From UBA4479 sp963974935 (GTDB lineage Bacteria; Pseudomonadota; Alphaproteobacteria; Rhodospirillales; Casp-alpha2): 64,000 nucleotides of DNA. Positions 8,314 to 17,014 of the stretch are shown piece by piece. Made by a program: the position numbers and the translations under genes. Numbering within the stretch: the first letter of the stretch is position 1; each line of letters starts with the position of its first letter. Below the pieces are notes generated by a model that saw nothing but the letters and a program-made list of their open reading frames with translations, ran no database searches and was not told where the DNA came from. Location: the NCBI GenBank assembly GCA_963974935.1, contig CAXBEV010000004.1, positions 131,729 through 195,728 on the forward strand, given 5' to 3'.

Positions 8314-9342
8314 CTACCCTATACGTGCTGCAAGTGCGTCGATGATCTCCTCAAGCGTCACCCCTTCGGCCCGGGCCGCAAACGTCAGCGCCATACGATG
8401 ACGCAAGATCGGCTGCGCCAGAGCCAGCACGTCATCAATCGACGGCGCCAAGCGCCCTTCGATCACGGCCCGTGCGCGCACGCCCAGCATCAGCGCCTGC
8501 GAGGCACGCGGCCCCGGCCCCCAAGATACGTTGGTTTGCACGATCGCCAGATCTGAGGTTTCCGGGCGCCCGGCGCGGACCAAGGTCAAGATCGCTTCGG
8601 CCACGGATTCGCCGACCGGCACCGAGCGCACCAACCGTTGTGCCGCCATCAATGTTTCCGGATCCATCACTTGGCCGGGTTTAACATCTTCGTTGCCAGT
8701 GGTCTTGATCAGAATGCTTCGCTCGGCCTCGAGATCAGGATACTCGACATTCACCTGCATAAAGAATCGGTCGAGCTGCGCTTCGGGCAGCGGGTACGTG
8801 CCTTCTTGTTCGAGCGGGTTTTGCGTCGCCAGCACATGGAAGGGTTTTGGCAGGTCATAATACTGACCGGCGACCGAGACCCGCTTTTCCTGCATCGCCT
8901 GCAACAAGGCAGACTGGGTGCGTGGGCTGGCGCGGTTAATTTCGTCGGCCATCAACAGCTGCGCGAACACGGGCCCTTTGATAAAGCGGAACCCGCGGCG
9001 CCCGCCTTCAGCTTCTTCGAGGACTTCCGAGCCCAGAATATCTGCCGGCATTAAGTCAGGCGTGAACTGCACGCGCTTGTCATCAAGGCCAAACACGGTG
9101 CCCAGCGTTTCCACCAGCCGCGTCTTGCCCAGGCCCGGCACACCGATCAGCAACACGTGGCCGCCCGCGAGCAGCGTCACCATGCTTTCTTCGACGACCT
9201 GTTCTTGGCCGAAGATCGCTTGGCCGACGGCAGCGCGCGCCGCCGTCATTTTTTCGGCTAATGCCTCGATTTCCGCAACGGGGCTTTGGCCCGCCCGACC
9301 GTTCGGACTATCTTTGTCTTCGGGGCTTGCAGTCAATGTCAC
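8314..9342 (-). CDS. MoxR-family AAA+ ATPase
   Basis: The protein has 342 residues. It carries Walker A GVPGLGKT (about 67-74), Walker B LLMADEINRA, and the MoxR sensor-1 stretch ATQNPLEQEGTYPLPEAQLD. A C-terminal lid follows. MoxR ATPases act as chaperones that activate or assemble partner proteins, usually the DUF58/vWA proteins encoded next to them, as here. I chose GTG 9342 because AGGAGG lies seven bases upstream. A longer frame reaching 9537 would run antisense through the start of the divergent DUF1285 gene. First gene of the four-gene operon; its promoter must lie in the 40-bp divergent gap or inside the neighbour. Confidence 0.95.
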   Translation of the reverse strand: MTLTASPEDKDSPNGRAGQSPVAEIEALAEKMTAARAAVGQAIFGQEQVVEESMVTLLAGGHVLLIGVPGLGKTRLVETLGTVFGLDDKRVQFTPDLMPADILGSEVLEEAEGGRRGFRFIKGPVFAQLLMADEINRASPRTQSALLQAMQEKRVSVAGQYYDLPKPFHVLATQNPLEQEGTYPLPEAQLDRFFMQVNVEYPDLEAERSILIKTTGNEDVKPGQVMDPETLMAAQRLVRSVPVGESVAEAILTLVRAGRPETSDLAIVQTNVSWGPGPRASQALMLGVRARAVIEGRLAPSIDDVLALAQPILRHRMALTFAARAEGVTLEEIIDALAARIG

Positions 9343-9382
9343 GTTGATGCCTCCTGGGCTGGTTGAAAGAGGAGCGTAACGG

Positions 9383-9985
9383 ATGACCGATACACCGGAA
9401 AAGCTCGAAAATATGACACTTGGTGATGCCCGGACCCAATCCGGCACTTCACCTTGTCCGCCGCCCGCCGGTATGGACCCAAAACCGGGCCAACATGTGA
9501 TCGGCGAGATCGATATGCGCATCGCGTCCGATGGCACTTGGTTTTATATGGGCACGCCGATCACACGAAACAGCCTCGTTCATTTATTTTCTACCGTTGT
9601 CCGCCGCGATACCGATGGCGCCTACTGGCTTATTACGCCTGTCGAGATGGCCAGGATCAAGGTCGAAGATGCGCCATTTTTAGCCGTTGAGGTGAGCGTC
9701 ACAAATGACGATGGCGTGAACACGCTGAACTTTCGCACCAACACAGGGCGCTGGGTTGTCGCAGATGCCGCCCATCCGATCCGGGTCGACATTGATCCAG
9801 AGACCAACGAGCCCCGCCCATATCTGCGTCTGGCCGAAGACGGCACGGAAGCCCGTATCAACCGGGCGGTATTTTACGATCTTGTAGAGATGACCGAACA
9901 AGCCGATATCAAGGGTAAGGCGGTGCTCACGCTAGCAAGCGGCGGCGCCACATTTATCCTTGGCCCTGCGACGGAGGACATATGA
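9383..9985 (+). CDS. DUF1285 domain-containing protein
   Basis: The protein has 200 residues and the DUF1285 pattern: DMRIASDGTWFYMGTPITR, LVHLFSTVVRRDTDG and YWLITPVEMARIKVEDAPFLAVEV. Structures of the family show two small beta-rich domains; the function is unknown. The ATG has GGAG seven to eight bases upstream. It is the first gene of a tightly overlapping operon (the next gene begins by ATGA overlap at 9982) and is divergent from MoxR. This arrangement with a CoA pyrophosphatase and cca is common in alphaproteobacteria, which supports the call. Confidence 0.92.
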   Translation: MTDTPEKLENMTLGDARTQSGTSPCPPPAGMDPKPGQHVIGEIDMRIASDGTWFYMGTPITRNSLVHLFSTVVRRDTDGAYWLITPVEMARIKVEDAPFLAVEVSVTNDDGVNTLNFRTNTGRWVVADAAHPIRVDIDPETNEPRPYLRLAEDGTEARINRAVFYDLVEMTEQADIKGKAVLTLASGGATFILGPATEDI

Positions 9986-10593
9986 ATCGCACGCAGATCA
10001 TGGACCGGATCGGCAACGCGGCCCGCGAAATCGGGATCCGCTCGTCACGTGGCGATCACGACCTGAACCCGGGCATGACGCCATTAAGCAAGCTTCGCCA
10101 GGCCGCCGTTCTGGTGCCCGTAATCGAGCGTGCGGACGCACTGACCCTAATGCTGACCCAGCGCACCGATCATTTGAACGACCATCCGGGCCAGATCAGC
10201 TTCCCGGGCGGGCGAATCGAGACTGCAGACACGTCGCCCGAAGACGCCGCGTTGCGCGAAGCCGAAGAAGAAGTCGGCTTGATCCGTGATCACGTTGAAG
10301 TCATCGGCAGGCTCGATCAATACGTAACCCGCACCGGCTTTTCCGTAACCCCGGTGGTCGGTTTGGTGAACCCGGCGTATACTGTACAACCGGACCCATT
10401 TGAGGTCGCGGAGGTGTTTGAAGTGCCGCTGGCTTTCTTGCTCGACCCAGCCAACCACCGCCGCGATTCGCGAATCTACAAAGGCACTAAACGGGAATTT
10501 TACGCAATGCCCTATGGTGAGTATTACATTTGGGGTGCAACCGCAGGCATGATCCGAAATCTTTATGACGTGCTGGCAACGAACGAGGACTGA
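9982..10593 (+). CDS. CoA pyrophosphatase (NUDIX hydrolase)
   Basis: The protein has 203 residues. It has a NUDIX box (GGRIETADTSPEDAALREAE followed by EEVGL) preceded by the UPF0035-type motif HLNDHPGQISFPGG that marks NudL/CoA-diphosphohydrolases. The predicted reaction is hydrolysis of CoA or oxidised CoA to 3',5'-ADP and 4'-phosphopantetheine, in the cytoplasm. Its ATG overlaps the DUF1285 stop by four bases, which suggests translational coupling. The C-terminus (KREFYAMPYGEYYIWGATAGMIRNLYD) also matches the family. Confidence 0.93.
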   Translation: MNRTQIMDRIGNAAREIGIRSSRGDHDLNPGMTPLSKLRQAAVLVPVIERADALTLMLTQRTDHLNDHPGQISFPGGRIETADTSPEDAALREAEEEVGLIRDHVEVIGRLDQYVTRTGFSVTPVVGLVNPAYTVQPDPFEVAEVFEVPLAFLLDPANHRRDSRIYKGTKREFYAMPYGEYYIWGATAGMIRNLYDVLATNED

Positions 10594-10890
10594 GTGATGG
10601 GACGACTGTTGCTGACATATATATTACCGCTGATCTTTCCGCTGTTGGTCTATTTGGCCTGGAATGCATATGCGCGCAGTAAGGCAAAACGTTCCGGCGG
10701 CGTGCCGCCCAGCTTGGAACGCGGCCCAATCTTCTGGGCGATTGTGGCCGGCTTTATATTGCTGGTCACCTCGTTATTGACGTTGGCCGTCCTGGGGGGT
10801 GACTCACCAGATTCAGGACAATACGTCGGCCCACGCTATGAAGACGGCAAGATCATTCCGCCGACATTCATCCCGGACCCGAATAAATGA
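10594..10890 (+). CDS. small DUF6111-like membrane protein
   Basis: A 97-98 residue protein with two membrane helices (about 5-23 and 46-67), a basic loop (ARSKAKR) and a short polar C-terminus rich in Pro and Gly (YVGPRYEDGKIIPPTFIPDP). The helices and the RYEDGKIIP-like end match the DUF6111 family, found in this operon position in alphaproteobacteria. Function is unknown. Translation may begin at GTG 10594 or at ATG 10597, both right after the NUDIX stop, with GAGGA upstream. Its stop overlaps the cca start. Confidence 0.8.
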   Translation: MMGRLLLTYILPLIFPLLVYLAWNAYARSKAKRSGGVPPSLERGPIFWAIVAGFILLVTSLLTLAVLGGDSPDSGQYVGPRYEDGKIIPPTFIPDPNK

Positions 10891-12212
10891 TCTCGATGCT
10901 AGCCAGCCAGGAGCCGACCGGCAAATTGGGGCCGGAACCCTGGCTGACAGCACCTGAAACCGTCCGCGTGTTCGCCGCCTTACAACGCGACGGTGCGGAC
11001 GTGCGCTTCGTCGGCGGCTGCGTGCGCGACGCACTGGCCCACAAGCACGTTTCCGACATTGATATCGGTACGCCGGACCCGCCGAACCGGGTGATGGCAT
11101 TGTTAGCCGCAGACGGCATCAAGACCGTGCCTACCGGGATCGACCACGGCACCGTCACCGCCGTGATCGACAAGCACACGTTTGAGATCACCACACTGCG
11201 CTGTGATGTCGAAACCGATGGTCGACGCGCCGTCGTTGCCTATACCGAAGACTGGATCGTCGATTCATCCAGGCGGGATTTCACCATCAATGCCTTGTCG
11301 GCGACGCCGGATGGCGACATCTATGATTACCACGACGGCATTCCCGATTTAGCGCACGGCAAAGTGCGCTTTATCGGCCGCGCCGACGCGCGCATCGAAG
11401 AAGATCATTTGCGTATCCTCCGATATTTCAGATTTTACGGCCATTACGGACGTCCGCCAGCGGACGTCGCCGCTTTCAATGCGTGCCGCAAACATGCTGA
11501 GAAACTGCGCGAGATTTCCGCCGAACGCATCCGCCATGAGGTGTTGCGCATCTTGATGGCGCCCGATCCTGCTGACGTGTTTTTGCTGATGAAGAATGCG
11601 CATGTTTTGGACGAGGTGCTGCCCGAAGCCGGCAACATCGGACGCCTGCGCGCGACTGCGTGGCTGGCCACGCGGGCGCTGGTGCTGGACGGCCTGCATC
11701 CGGACCCGGTCCGCAGATTGGGTGCATCGCTGAGTGCGGACGCAGACGCCAGCGCCGTCGGATCTCGGCTCAGACTTTCCAACAGAGAAAGTGACCGTCT
11801 CGTCAAAATGACTGAGATCGTGCATGCGCTGCGCGAACCGCTCAGCGAAAGCGCGACGCGGCGATTGGTGCATATGCACGGCGGCGAAGCCGTGGCCGAC
11901 GCAACGATCTTAGCCTGGGCGGAACGCTTGGCCGAGGTCGCAAAATTACCGTCAGATGAGACCGGCGCGCGCCGGAAGATGCTGGAAACCGCGCTTGCAT
12001 GGAAATCCCCAACGTTCCCCATCGGCGGCACGGATGCGCAAGCGCTGGGCCTGGAACGCGGTCCCCAGATCGGCAAAGCGCTCCGCTCTGTCGAGGATTG
12101 GTGGGCGGCGAGCGGTTTCAGCGCGGACCGGGACGCATGCCTGGCACACCTGCAAAAAGCCATTCAAGATATGAGCACTCAAAAAAGTCAAAAAAAGGAT
12201 AACGATAAATGA
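10887..12212 (+). CDS. cca: CCA tRNA nucleotidyltransferase / poly(A) polymerase family
   Basis: The protein has 441 residues. The head-domain nucleotidyltransferase motif is FVGGCVRDAL followed by DIDIGT (catalytic Asp pair). Further on are the RRDFTINAL motif and the EDHLRILRYFRF motif for nucleotide recognition. These define a class II CCA-adding or poly(A)-type enzyme. The enzyme adds or repairs the tRNA 3' CCA end. No HD domain is visible. The ATG overlaps the previous stop by four bases and the stop overlaps the esterase start in the same way. A purine-rich tail (AAAAAAGG near 12190-12199) supplies the ribosome binding site of the next gene. Confidence 0.94.
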   Translation: MISMLASQEPTGKLGPEPWLTAPETVRVFAALQRDGADVRFVGGCVRDALAHKHVSDIDIGTPDPPNRVMALLAADGIKTVPTGIDHGTVTAVIDKHTFEITTLRCDVETDGRRAVVAYTEDWIVDSSRRDFTINALSATPDGDIYDYHDGIPDLAHGKVRFIGRADARIEEDHLRILRYFRFYGHYGRPPADVAAFNACRKHAEKLREISAERIRHEVLRILMAPDPADVFLLMKNAHVLDEVLPEAGNIGRLRATAWLATRALVLDGLHPDPVRRLGASLSADADASAVGSRLRLSNRESDRLVKMTEIVHALREPLSESATRRLVHMHGGEAVADATILAWAERLAEVAKLPSDETGARRKMLETALAWKSPTFPIGGTDAQALGLERGPQIGKALRSVEDWWAASGFSADRDACLAHLQKAIQDMSTQKSQKKDNDK

Positions 12213-12847
12213 CGGAACTTCGAGTGTGTTTTGTGGGCGACAGTTTAGTGCTGGGTACGGGCGACGATGATTTTCTGGGATGGCCGGGCCGCATCATGCA
12301 ACGCGAGCGCGCGGGCGGACATAACGTGACACTCTATAACACTGGCATCCGCGGCGACACCACAACGATGATCGAGCCCCGTTGGCGCGCCGAAGCTGAA
12401 GCCCGGCTGCCCAAGGAAAACCCCTGTGCCCTGGTGTTCTCGTTCGGTTGTAACGACATGGCGATGCAGAGCGGCGAGTTGCGCAATGCCCCCGAAGTGG
12501 CGGTGGCATCGGCAAAAAGAATGATTTCAGAAGCAAAGGACTGGCTGCCGACGCTGTGGATCGGCCCGCCGCCGGTGAACGATGATGATATGCCGTTCTC
12601 GTCGGTGCCCGGGCGAGAAAGATTTTTGTCGTCGAGCCGGAATGTGCAGCTTTCCGATATGTTCCAAGACGTCGCCGCCGAGTTGGGTGTGCCGTATCTG
12701 GACTTATTCTCACTGCTGGCCGCGAACTCGGAATGGCCGAAGTTTTATGTGAAAGGCGACGGCGTGCATCCGACGCGCGAAGGGTATGCCACCATCGCCG
12801 AACACATCATCGGCTGGGATGCCTGGCGAAAGTGGTTCGATGCCTGA
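12209..12847 (+). CDS. SGNH/GDSL-type esterase or lipase
   Basis: The protein has 212 residues and all four SGNH blocks: GDS near the start (FVGDSLVLG), the glycine block GIRGDTT, the GxND block FGCNDM, and the DxxH block DGVHPTREGY. This predicts a Ser-His/Asp hydrolase on ester or thioester substrates. No signal peptide is seen, so it is probably cytoplasmic. Its ATG overlaps the cca stop, and the following DUF3253 ATG begins inside its last codons, so it lies deep in the operon. The substrate is unknown. Confidence 0.92.
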   Translation: MTELRVCFVGDSLVLGTGDDDFLGWPGRIMQRERAGGHNVTLYNTGIRGDTTTMIEPRWRAEAEARLPKENPCALVFSFGCNDMAMQSGELRNAPEVAVASAKRMISEAKDWLPTLWIGPPPVNDDDMPFSSVPGRERFLSSSRNVQLSDMFQDVAAELGVPYLDLFSLLAANSEWPKFYVKGDGVHPTREGYATIAEHIIGWDAWRKWFDA

Positions 12848-13139
12848 AGAAAACCCTGAAACTTTACCTAAGCGCCTGTCCAACGGCGATTTGGATGCGC
12901 GATTGCGTGCGCATATTCTGACACTGAGCGAAGCGCGCGGCGTCGGCAAAACCATCTGCCCGTCCGAAGCCGCGCGGGCCGAACGTCCGGACGATTGGAA
13001 CAGCCTAATGAAGCCGGTGCGCCGCGCCGCACAAGCACTGGCCCGCGAAGGTTTGATCACGATTTACCGCAAAGGCAAACCGGTCGACCCGGACAAGTTT
13101 AAGGGTGTCATTCGGCTCGGGTTGCCGCCAGCTAAGTAA
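12840..13139 (+). CDS. DUF3253 domain-containing protein
   Basis: A 99-residue protein. The pattern LRAHILTLSEARGVGKTICPSEAAR, then DDWNSLMKPVRRAAQALAREGLITIYRKGKPVD, matches DUF3253, which looks like a small winged-helix domain. ATG 12840 overlaps the end of the esterase gene by eight bases. A longer frame from 12786 has no ribosome binding site. DNA binding is plausible from the fold but not shown. It ends three bases before the convergent PilZ gene. Confidence 0.88.
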   Translation: MPEENPETLPKRLSNGDLDARLRAHILTLSEARGVGKTICPSEAARAERPDDWNSLMKPVRRAAQALAREGLITIYRKGKPVDPDKFKGVIRLGLPPAK

Positions 13140-13142
13140 TCT

Positions 13143-13520
13143 TCATTCCGCGGGCTGAGACAACGTCAAGCCGGCGCGCACCTCATTCATGATGCTATAA
13201 GCTGCATCATCGAGTTTAAGACATGACAGCGCCGCCAAACCATGCTCGGGCATCACACGAATAACCCGCGCGCGGATGTCCACAGCAATCGGCTTGCTGA
13301 CTTTTTTGTAGCTGCGTTCGTCGGCAAGGCCATCAATGCGGACCAGCGCGCCCGTCGGCATGATACCGTGGTCATCTTCCAGCAAGAATCCGCCAAAACT
13401 CCATTCCGCCGTTAAATACGTGCAGCCACCGATACGTAAATATAATTGTGGAATCTCAAGCCGCTCGTACCGGCGGCGTTCGCCCGCAGCAAATGCAATA
13501 TTTCCCATACCGGCCCCCAT
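13143..13520 (-). CDS. PilZ domain protein (c-di-GMP effector)
   Basis: The protein has 125 residues. It has the PilZ c-di-GMP motifs: an arginine cluster ERRRYERL near residue 15 (RxxxR) and (D/N)xSxxG as EWSFGG about 27 residues later. The first position of the second motif is Glu rather than Asp or Asn, a mild deviation. A stand-alone PilZ domain normally binds c-di-GMP and acts on a partner such as a motility or polysaccharide component. Two start codons four codons apart (13520, 13508) are possible. AT-rich DNA at about 13535-13565 probably holds its promoter. It is not in an operon. Confidence 0.88.
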   Translation of the reverse strand: MGAGMGNIAFAAGERRRYERLEIPQLYLRIGGCTYLTAEWSFGGFLLEDDHGIMPTGALVRIDGLADERSYKKVSKPIAVDIRARVIRVMPEHGLAALSCLKLDDAAYSIMNEVRAGLTLSQPAE

Positions 13521-13599
13521 CCGCCAATCCCAGAAGAGACTATATTTACATAAATTTATAAGCTTTACCTGTGACGAACATCACTCGCAAAAGGGGCGC

Positions 13600-14733
13600 T
13601 TAATTAGGCACCCACACCTTACCTTGCATCAACGCGCGCGCGGTTCGGTAGACGGTGCAGCTGTTAGCGACGACGCTCGTGTTGTCCGCCGTAACGTCGG
13701 CATCGACGGGTAGCACGCCCGACGGGTTCGACAAGCGAAGGTCGCCGGGCTGGGTACGGCATAGTGCATGCGGCACGCTGCCCGGAATCCGACACGCGAC
13801 GCCCAAACACATGGCGCCGGTCAACGGCAATACCCGGTGCACTTGGCCCATCGAAACAATGCGCGCCGCCAGATCATGACTATCCGCGTCGATCTTGGCA
13901 CCGGACAACGACATGCTGGCAATCGGTTTGCCGACAATGCCGATCTTCGGGTTGCCGGCTGCAGCGGCATCTGGGCTTTCGGCAAGCCCCATGGCGACGG
14001 CTGCCACGCACCGCACCGCATCGAGCGCCTGCATAAACGCGGTGTCAGCCTCAAGCTCGCTGACGGTTTCCGCGCCGGTTTTTCCGAACCGCTCGGCAGC
14101 GACAAAGACCACGGCGTTTGACGCATCGACCAGGCTCGCTTCGACCTTCCCGACTCCGGGCACATCTAACACGTCGAGCGCATTGCCGCTCGGCAACAAG
14201 CTGCCCGACGTGGCACCGCCCGGATCCAAATAGTCGAGCCGGATCGCAGATCCGCTACCACCGACGCCGGGTATTTCAAAATCACCGGCAGGCTGGAAGC
14301 CGCCGTCCCGGACCTCGAACGTGGCGTGATAGATTTTTTGCGTGTTCGTGTTGAACACACGAACCGTAAAGCTGCCGTCTGCATTCGCCGCCATCAAGCC
14401 AGTGTCGACGGCAAACGGGCCGACGGCGGACGACAAGTTACCACACGTCGCGGAATAATCGGCTTCGGGCTTATCGATCAGCACTTGCGCGAATGTGTAG
14501 TCGACATCGGCACCCTCGACATCCGACAGCCCGACGACCACCGCTTTCGAGACCGACGACACGCCGCCGCCCATGCCGTTCAACTGGCGCCCGTACGGAT
14601 CGGGACTGCCCAACGCTTCGACAAAGATCGGGTCGCGTTCGGCGCGCGCGGTAGGTATCCAATCGTCACGAAAAAACACGCCCTTCGACGTGCCGCCCCG
14701 CATGAAAATCGCTTCATATGCTTTTTGGTTCAT
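13600..14733 (-). CDS. PrpF-family isomerase (2-methylaconitate cis-trans isomerase type)
   Basis: The protein has 377 residues and begins with the family hallmark (IFMRGGTSKGVFF). Further PrpF/DUF453 patterns are the YTFAQV and CGNLSSAVGPFAV segments, with a catalytic Cys in CGN. PrpF isomerises 2-methylaconitate in the methylcitrate cycle; close relatives act on 4-oxalomesaconate or 3-methylitaconate. No prpB, prpC, acnD or aromatic-ring genes are adjacent, so the physiological substrate is open. The gene stands alone between PilZ and a 310-bp intergenic region. Confidence 0.88.
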   Translation of the reverse strand: MNQKAYEAIFMRGGTSKGVFFRDDWIPTARAERDPIFVEALGSPDPYGRQLNGMGGGVSSVSKAVVVGLSDVEGADVDYTFAQVLIDKPEADYSATCGNLSSAVGPFAVDTGLMAANADGSFTVRVFNTNTQKIYHATFEVRDGGFQPAGDFEIPGVGGSGSAIRLDYLDPGGATSGSLLPSGNALDVLDVPGVGKVEASLVDASNAVVFVAAERFGKTGAETVSELEADTAFMQALDAVRCVAAVAMGLAESPDAAAAGNPKIGIVGKPIASMSLSGAKIDADSHDLAARIVSMGQVHRVLPLTGAMCLGVACRIPGSVPHALCRTQPGDLRLSNPSGVLPVDADVTADNTSVVANSCTVYRTARALMQGKVWVPN

Positions 14734-15043
14734 ACGTCGATGCTAGCGGGCCGCATGAGCCAGAGCAATGCCGTCAAATCAAACGTTCGCGCCAATCTGC
14801 TGTATCATTTCCGCCAGCAACACGTCGCGGCATGTGGTCAGAGACACATAGACGGAACCCATATCTGTGCGTTGACGCACCATGCGACCGGAACCCTAGA
14901 CGCCCTACTACACTGAACACGTCAATTGCATGCCAGTCGGCCCGTTACGAGGTATTACGTTGAAATTTAAATGTCTTTTAAAAATACGCGATGGCCGGCG
15001 CATGCATGGCGCCAGCCTTTCGCATAATTTTGCTGGCTAAAAA
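14734..15043. other. 310-bp intergenic region
   Basis: No convincing gene is present. The left end must hold the PrpF promoter. A GGCCGGCGC/GCGCCAGCC imperfect hairpin (8 of 9 pairs, loop ATGCATG) at 14993-15017 lies about 27 bp downstream of the minus-strand PLDc_N gene. On that strand it is followed by ATCGCGTATTTTT, so it may be a weak terminator. I see nothing else. Confidence 0.4.
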
Positions 15044-15226
15044 TTATCGATCTCGTGGTCCTGCGAAGAACCAGATGATCACGCCCAACAGCGGCAGCAA
15101 CAAGATCAGAATGATCCAGAATACTTTTTGGCCGGTGGTCGCACGACTGCCGAGTGTTTTAATGATTGCATACACATCGGCGATCAAAATCAGCAGGCCG
15201 CCAAGCCCGATACCTTCTAAACCCAT
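15044..15226 (-). CDS. PLDc_N domain mini membrane protein
   Basis: A 60-residue protein with two hydrophobic helices (about 7-25 and 34-54). It has the PLDc_N/cardiolipin-synthase N-terminal pattern (WIILILLLPLLGVIIWFFAGPR). Stand-alone PLDc_N proteins are common small inner-membrane proteins of unknown function. They lack the HKD catalytic motif, so no phospholipase activity is expected. It follows hemF by about 50 bp on the same strand and may be read from its transcript. Confidence 0.85.
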   Translation of the reverse strand: MGLEGIGLGGLLILIADVYAIIKTLGSRATTGQKVFWIILILLLPLLGVIIWFFAGPRDR

Positions 15227-15277
15227 CTTCGTTATCCTTTTATATACTCGATGATACGGCGCAAGATAAGCACGCGC

Positions 15278-16192
15278 CTACGGCCATGCAACATCAGGCG
15301 GCAAGCTCATCAAGATTGCTTCCACATTACCGCCGGTCTTCAGACCGAAGATCGTGCCCCGGTCATACAACAGATTAAATTCCACATAGCGACCCCGTTT
15401 GATCCGCTGTGCCTGCTTTTCTTCGGGCGTCCACGACAAGTTCATCTTATCGCGCGCTATGTCTGGGTATACCTGCACGAAAGCACTGCCGACGTCTTGG
15501 GTGAAGGCGAAATCCGCTTCCCAGTCTCCGGTCCAATGGTTGTCATAGAATATTCCACCAACGCCCCGCATCTCGCCCCGGTGTGGCAAATAGAAATACT
15601 CGTCGCACCATTTTTTGAAGCGCGGGTAAAAGTCATCACCGTGCTTATCGCAGGCACCTCGAAATGCCGCGTGGAAGCGCTCGGTCTCGGCATCATTAGC
15701 GAAGACCGGAGTCAAATCGCCGCCGCCGCCAAACCAACCCTGGGTGGTGACAATCATGCGTGTGTTCATATGCGCAATCGGCACCAACGGCGAACGCGGA
15801 TGGATCACCACGGAAACCCCTGCGGCCCAAAACCGCGGATCCTTGTCGGCGCCTGGAATGCGGGCGCGGAACTCTTCTGAGAACTCACCGTGCACGGTGG
15901 AAATATTGACGCCGGCTTTCTCAAAAACCCGCCCCTCGCGAAGCACCGCCATGGTGCCGCCGCCGCCGCCGTCGCGTTCCCACGACGTGCGCGCGAACTT
16001 GGCAGGCGCGAAGTCTCGGTTCATGCTTTGTACTTCGGCATCGTCTTCCAGCGCTTCCAAGCGCCCACATAGGCGGTCGCGGAGTTCCGCAAACCAAGCT
16101 TGCGCGCGCTTTTTATGATCGTCGGCGAACAGGGTGTCGGTGACCTGATTGGTCGGTATCTCATCCTCGGCTTTTGCCGCGTGTTCGTTCAT
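15278..16192 (-). CDS. hemF: oxygen-dependent coproporphyrinogen III oxidase
   Basis: The protein has 304 residues, close to the family norm. HemF blocks are RDGGGGGTMAVL, HPRSPLVPIAHMNTRM, WFGGGGDLTP, the C-terminal RGRYVEFNLLYDRGT and NVEAILMSLPP. The enzyme oxidatively decarboxylates coproporphyrinogen III to protoporphyrinogen IX in aerobic heme synthesis. ATG 16192 is preferred, with GGGAG five bases upstream. The in-frame GTG at 16204 would lack a site. Its presence indicates growth with oxygen and fits the bc1 operon nearby. Confidence 0.96.
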   Translation of the reverse strand: MNEHAAKAEDEIPTNQVTDTLFADDHKKRAQAWFAELRDRLCGRLEALEDDAEVQSMNRDFAPAKFARTSWERDGGGGGTMAVLREGRVFEKAGVNISTVHGEFSEEFRARIPGADKDPRFWAAGVSVVIHPRSPLVPIAHMNTRMIVTTQGWFGGGGDLTPVFANDAETERFHAAFRGACDKHGDDFYPRFKKWCDEYFYLPHRGEMRGVGGIFYDNHWTGDWEADFAFTQDVGSAFVQVYPDIARDKMNLSWTPEEKQAQRIKRGRYVEFNLLYDRGTIFGLKTGGNVEAILMSLPPDVAWP

Positions 16193-16209
16193 CTTCGCTC
16201 CCACTCAAA

Positions 16210-16716
16210 TCATGTTGCTATTGTTTCGGAGCCGGGCAACGCTTGCAACTGGCGAAGCGCTTCAAAAGCGGTAATCGCCCCCGAAACGGCGACATTCATC
16301 GAGCGCAGGCCGTCCACCATCGGCAGTTTGACGCGGGCATCGGCGCTGTCGTGAACATGGTCAGGCACCCCCGCACTTTCCCGGCCCAGCAACAAAATAT
16401 CACCGGGCTGAAAGCTGAAATCCTGCAACAAGGTGTCCGCCTTTGTGCTGAGCAGCACGATACGCCCGGCAAATCCCTCAGCAAATACTTTGTCGTTGAA
16501 CGCCTGCCAGCTGGCGTGGCGGACCAAGGCGGCGCGCTCAGCATAATCCATCCCGGCGCGGCGCATACGCGAATCCGACAGCACAAAGCCGCAGGGCTCG
16601 ATCACATGCACCTGCATACCGAAGCATGCGCCGGTCCGGATCAGATTGCCGGTGTTTTGTGGAATATCCGGCTCAAATAAGGCAAAGGCGATCGGTGCGC
16701 CGTTGGGCTCGGTCAT
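16210..16716 (-). CDS. trmL: tRNA (cytidine(34)-2'-O)-methyltransferase
   Basis: A 168-residue SPOUT (SpoU-class) methyltransferase. It has motif 1 FEPDIPQNTGNLIRTGACFG, the knot motifs LLGRESAGVPDHV and the MNVAVSGAITAFEALRQL region. The length and sequence fit TrmL, which methylates the 2'-O of the wobble base in tRNA-Leu isoacceptors using S-adenosylmethionine. It lies 17 bp upstream of hemF on the same strand, so the two may be co-transcribed. AAGGA precedes the ATG. Confidence 0.93.
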   Translation of the reverse strand: MTEPNGAPIAFALFEPDIPQNTGNLIRTGACFGMQVHVIEPCGFVLSDSRMRRAGMDYAERAALVRHASWQAFNDKVFAEGFAGRIVLLSTKADTLLQDFSFQPGDILLLGRESAGVPDHVHDSADARVKLPMVDGLRSMNVAVSGAITAFEALRQLQALPGSETIAT

Positions 16717-16768
16717 TTTAGAGTCCTTAAAAGCGTGTTGAATGATCCGGAAGTTAGACCGTAAAGCC

Positions 16769-16796
16769 TTGCAACGCCTGGGTCATCAAGTATAAC
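16769..16796 (+). promoter_or_regulatory. candidate sigma70 promoter of petABC
   Basis: TTGCAA (16769-16774), a 16-base spacer and TATAAC (16791-16796) lie in the 298-bp gap between trmL and petA. This would give a leader of about 210 bases before petA. The rest of the gap (16797-17014) shows no gene. A second promoter nearer petA is possible. No consensus FNR or RegA site was recognised. Confidence 0.45.
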
Positions 16797-17014
16797 AAGC
16801 CCGCGTTTTTGGCGAGCGTAAACACGATATTATTTTGCGTCGCCTGCGTTGCGCGCTTGAACTAATGGTCCTTGCACCATTACGATTGTGACGACGTTAG
16901 AAATCCGATGCGGGTGACCGTGTCGGAGGCTTGAGAAGGCTGTTACAAAACTGGCACAGAGACGACTCACTGCTCCGGCGGTGATCGACAGAGGGTCAAT
17001 CGAGGGGAATTTCA

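Noticed and set aside
12180..12200. Possible programmed slippage in A-runs at the end of cca
   Set aside because: The cca stop, the overlap with the esterase start and the AAGG ribosome binding site explain the purine tract.
15950..15975. CCGCCGCCGCCG microsatellite in hemF
   Set aside because: It encodes the normal glycine-rich loop of HemF, so it is not a contingency repeat.
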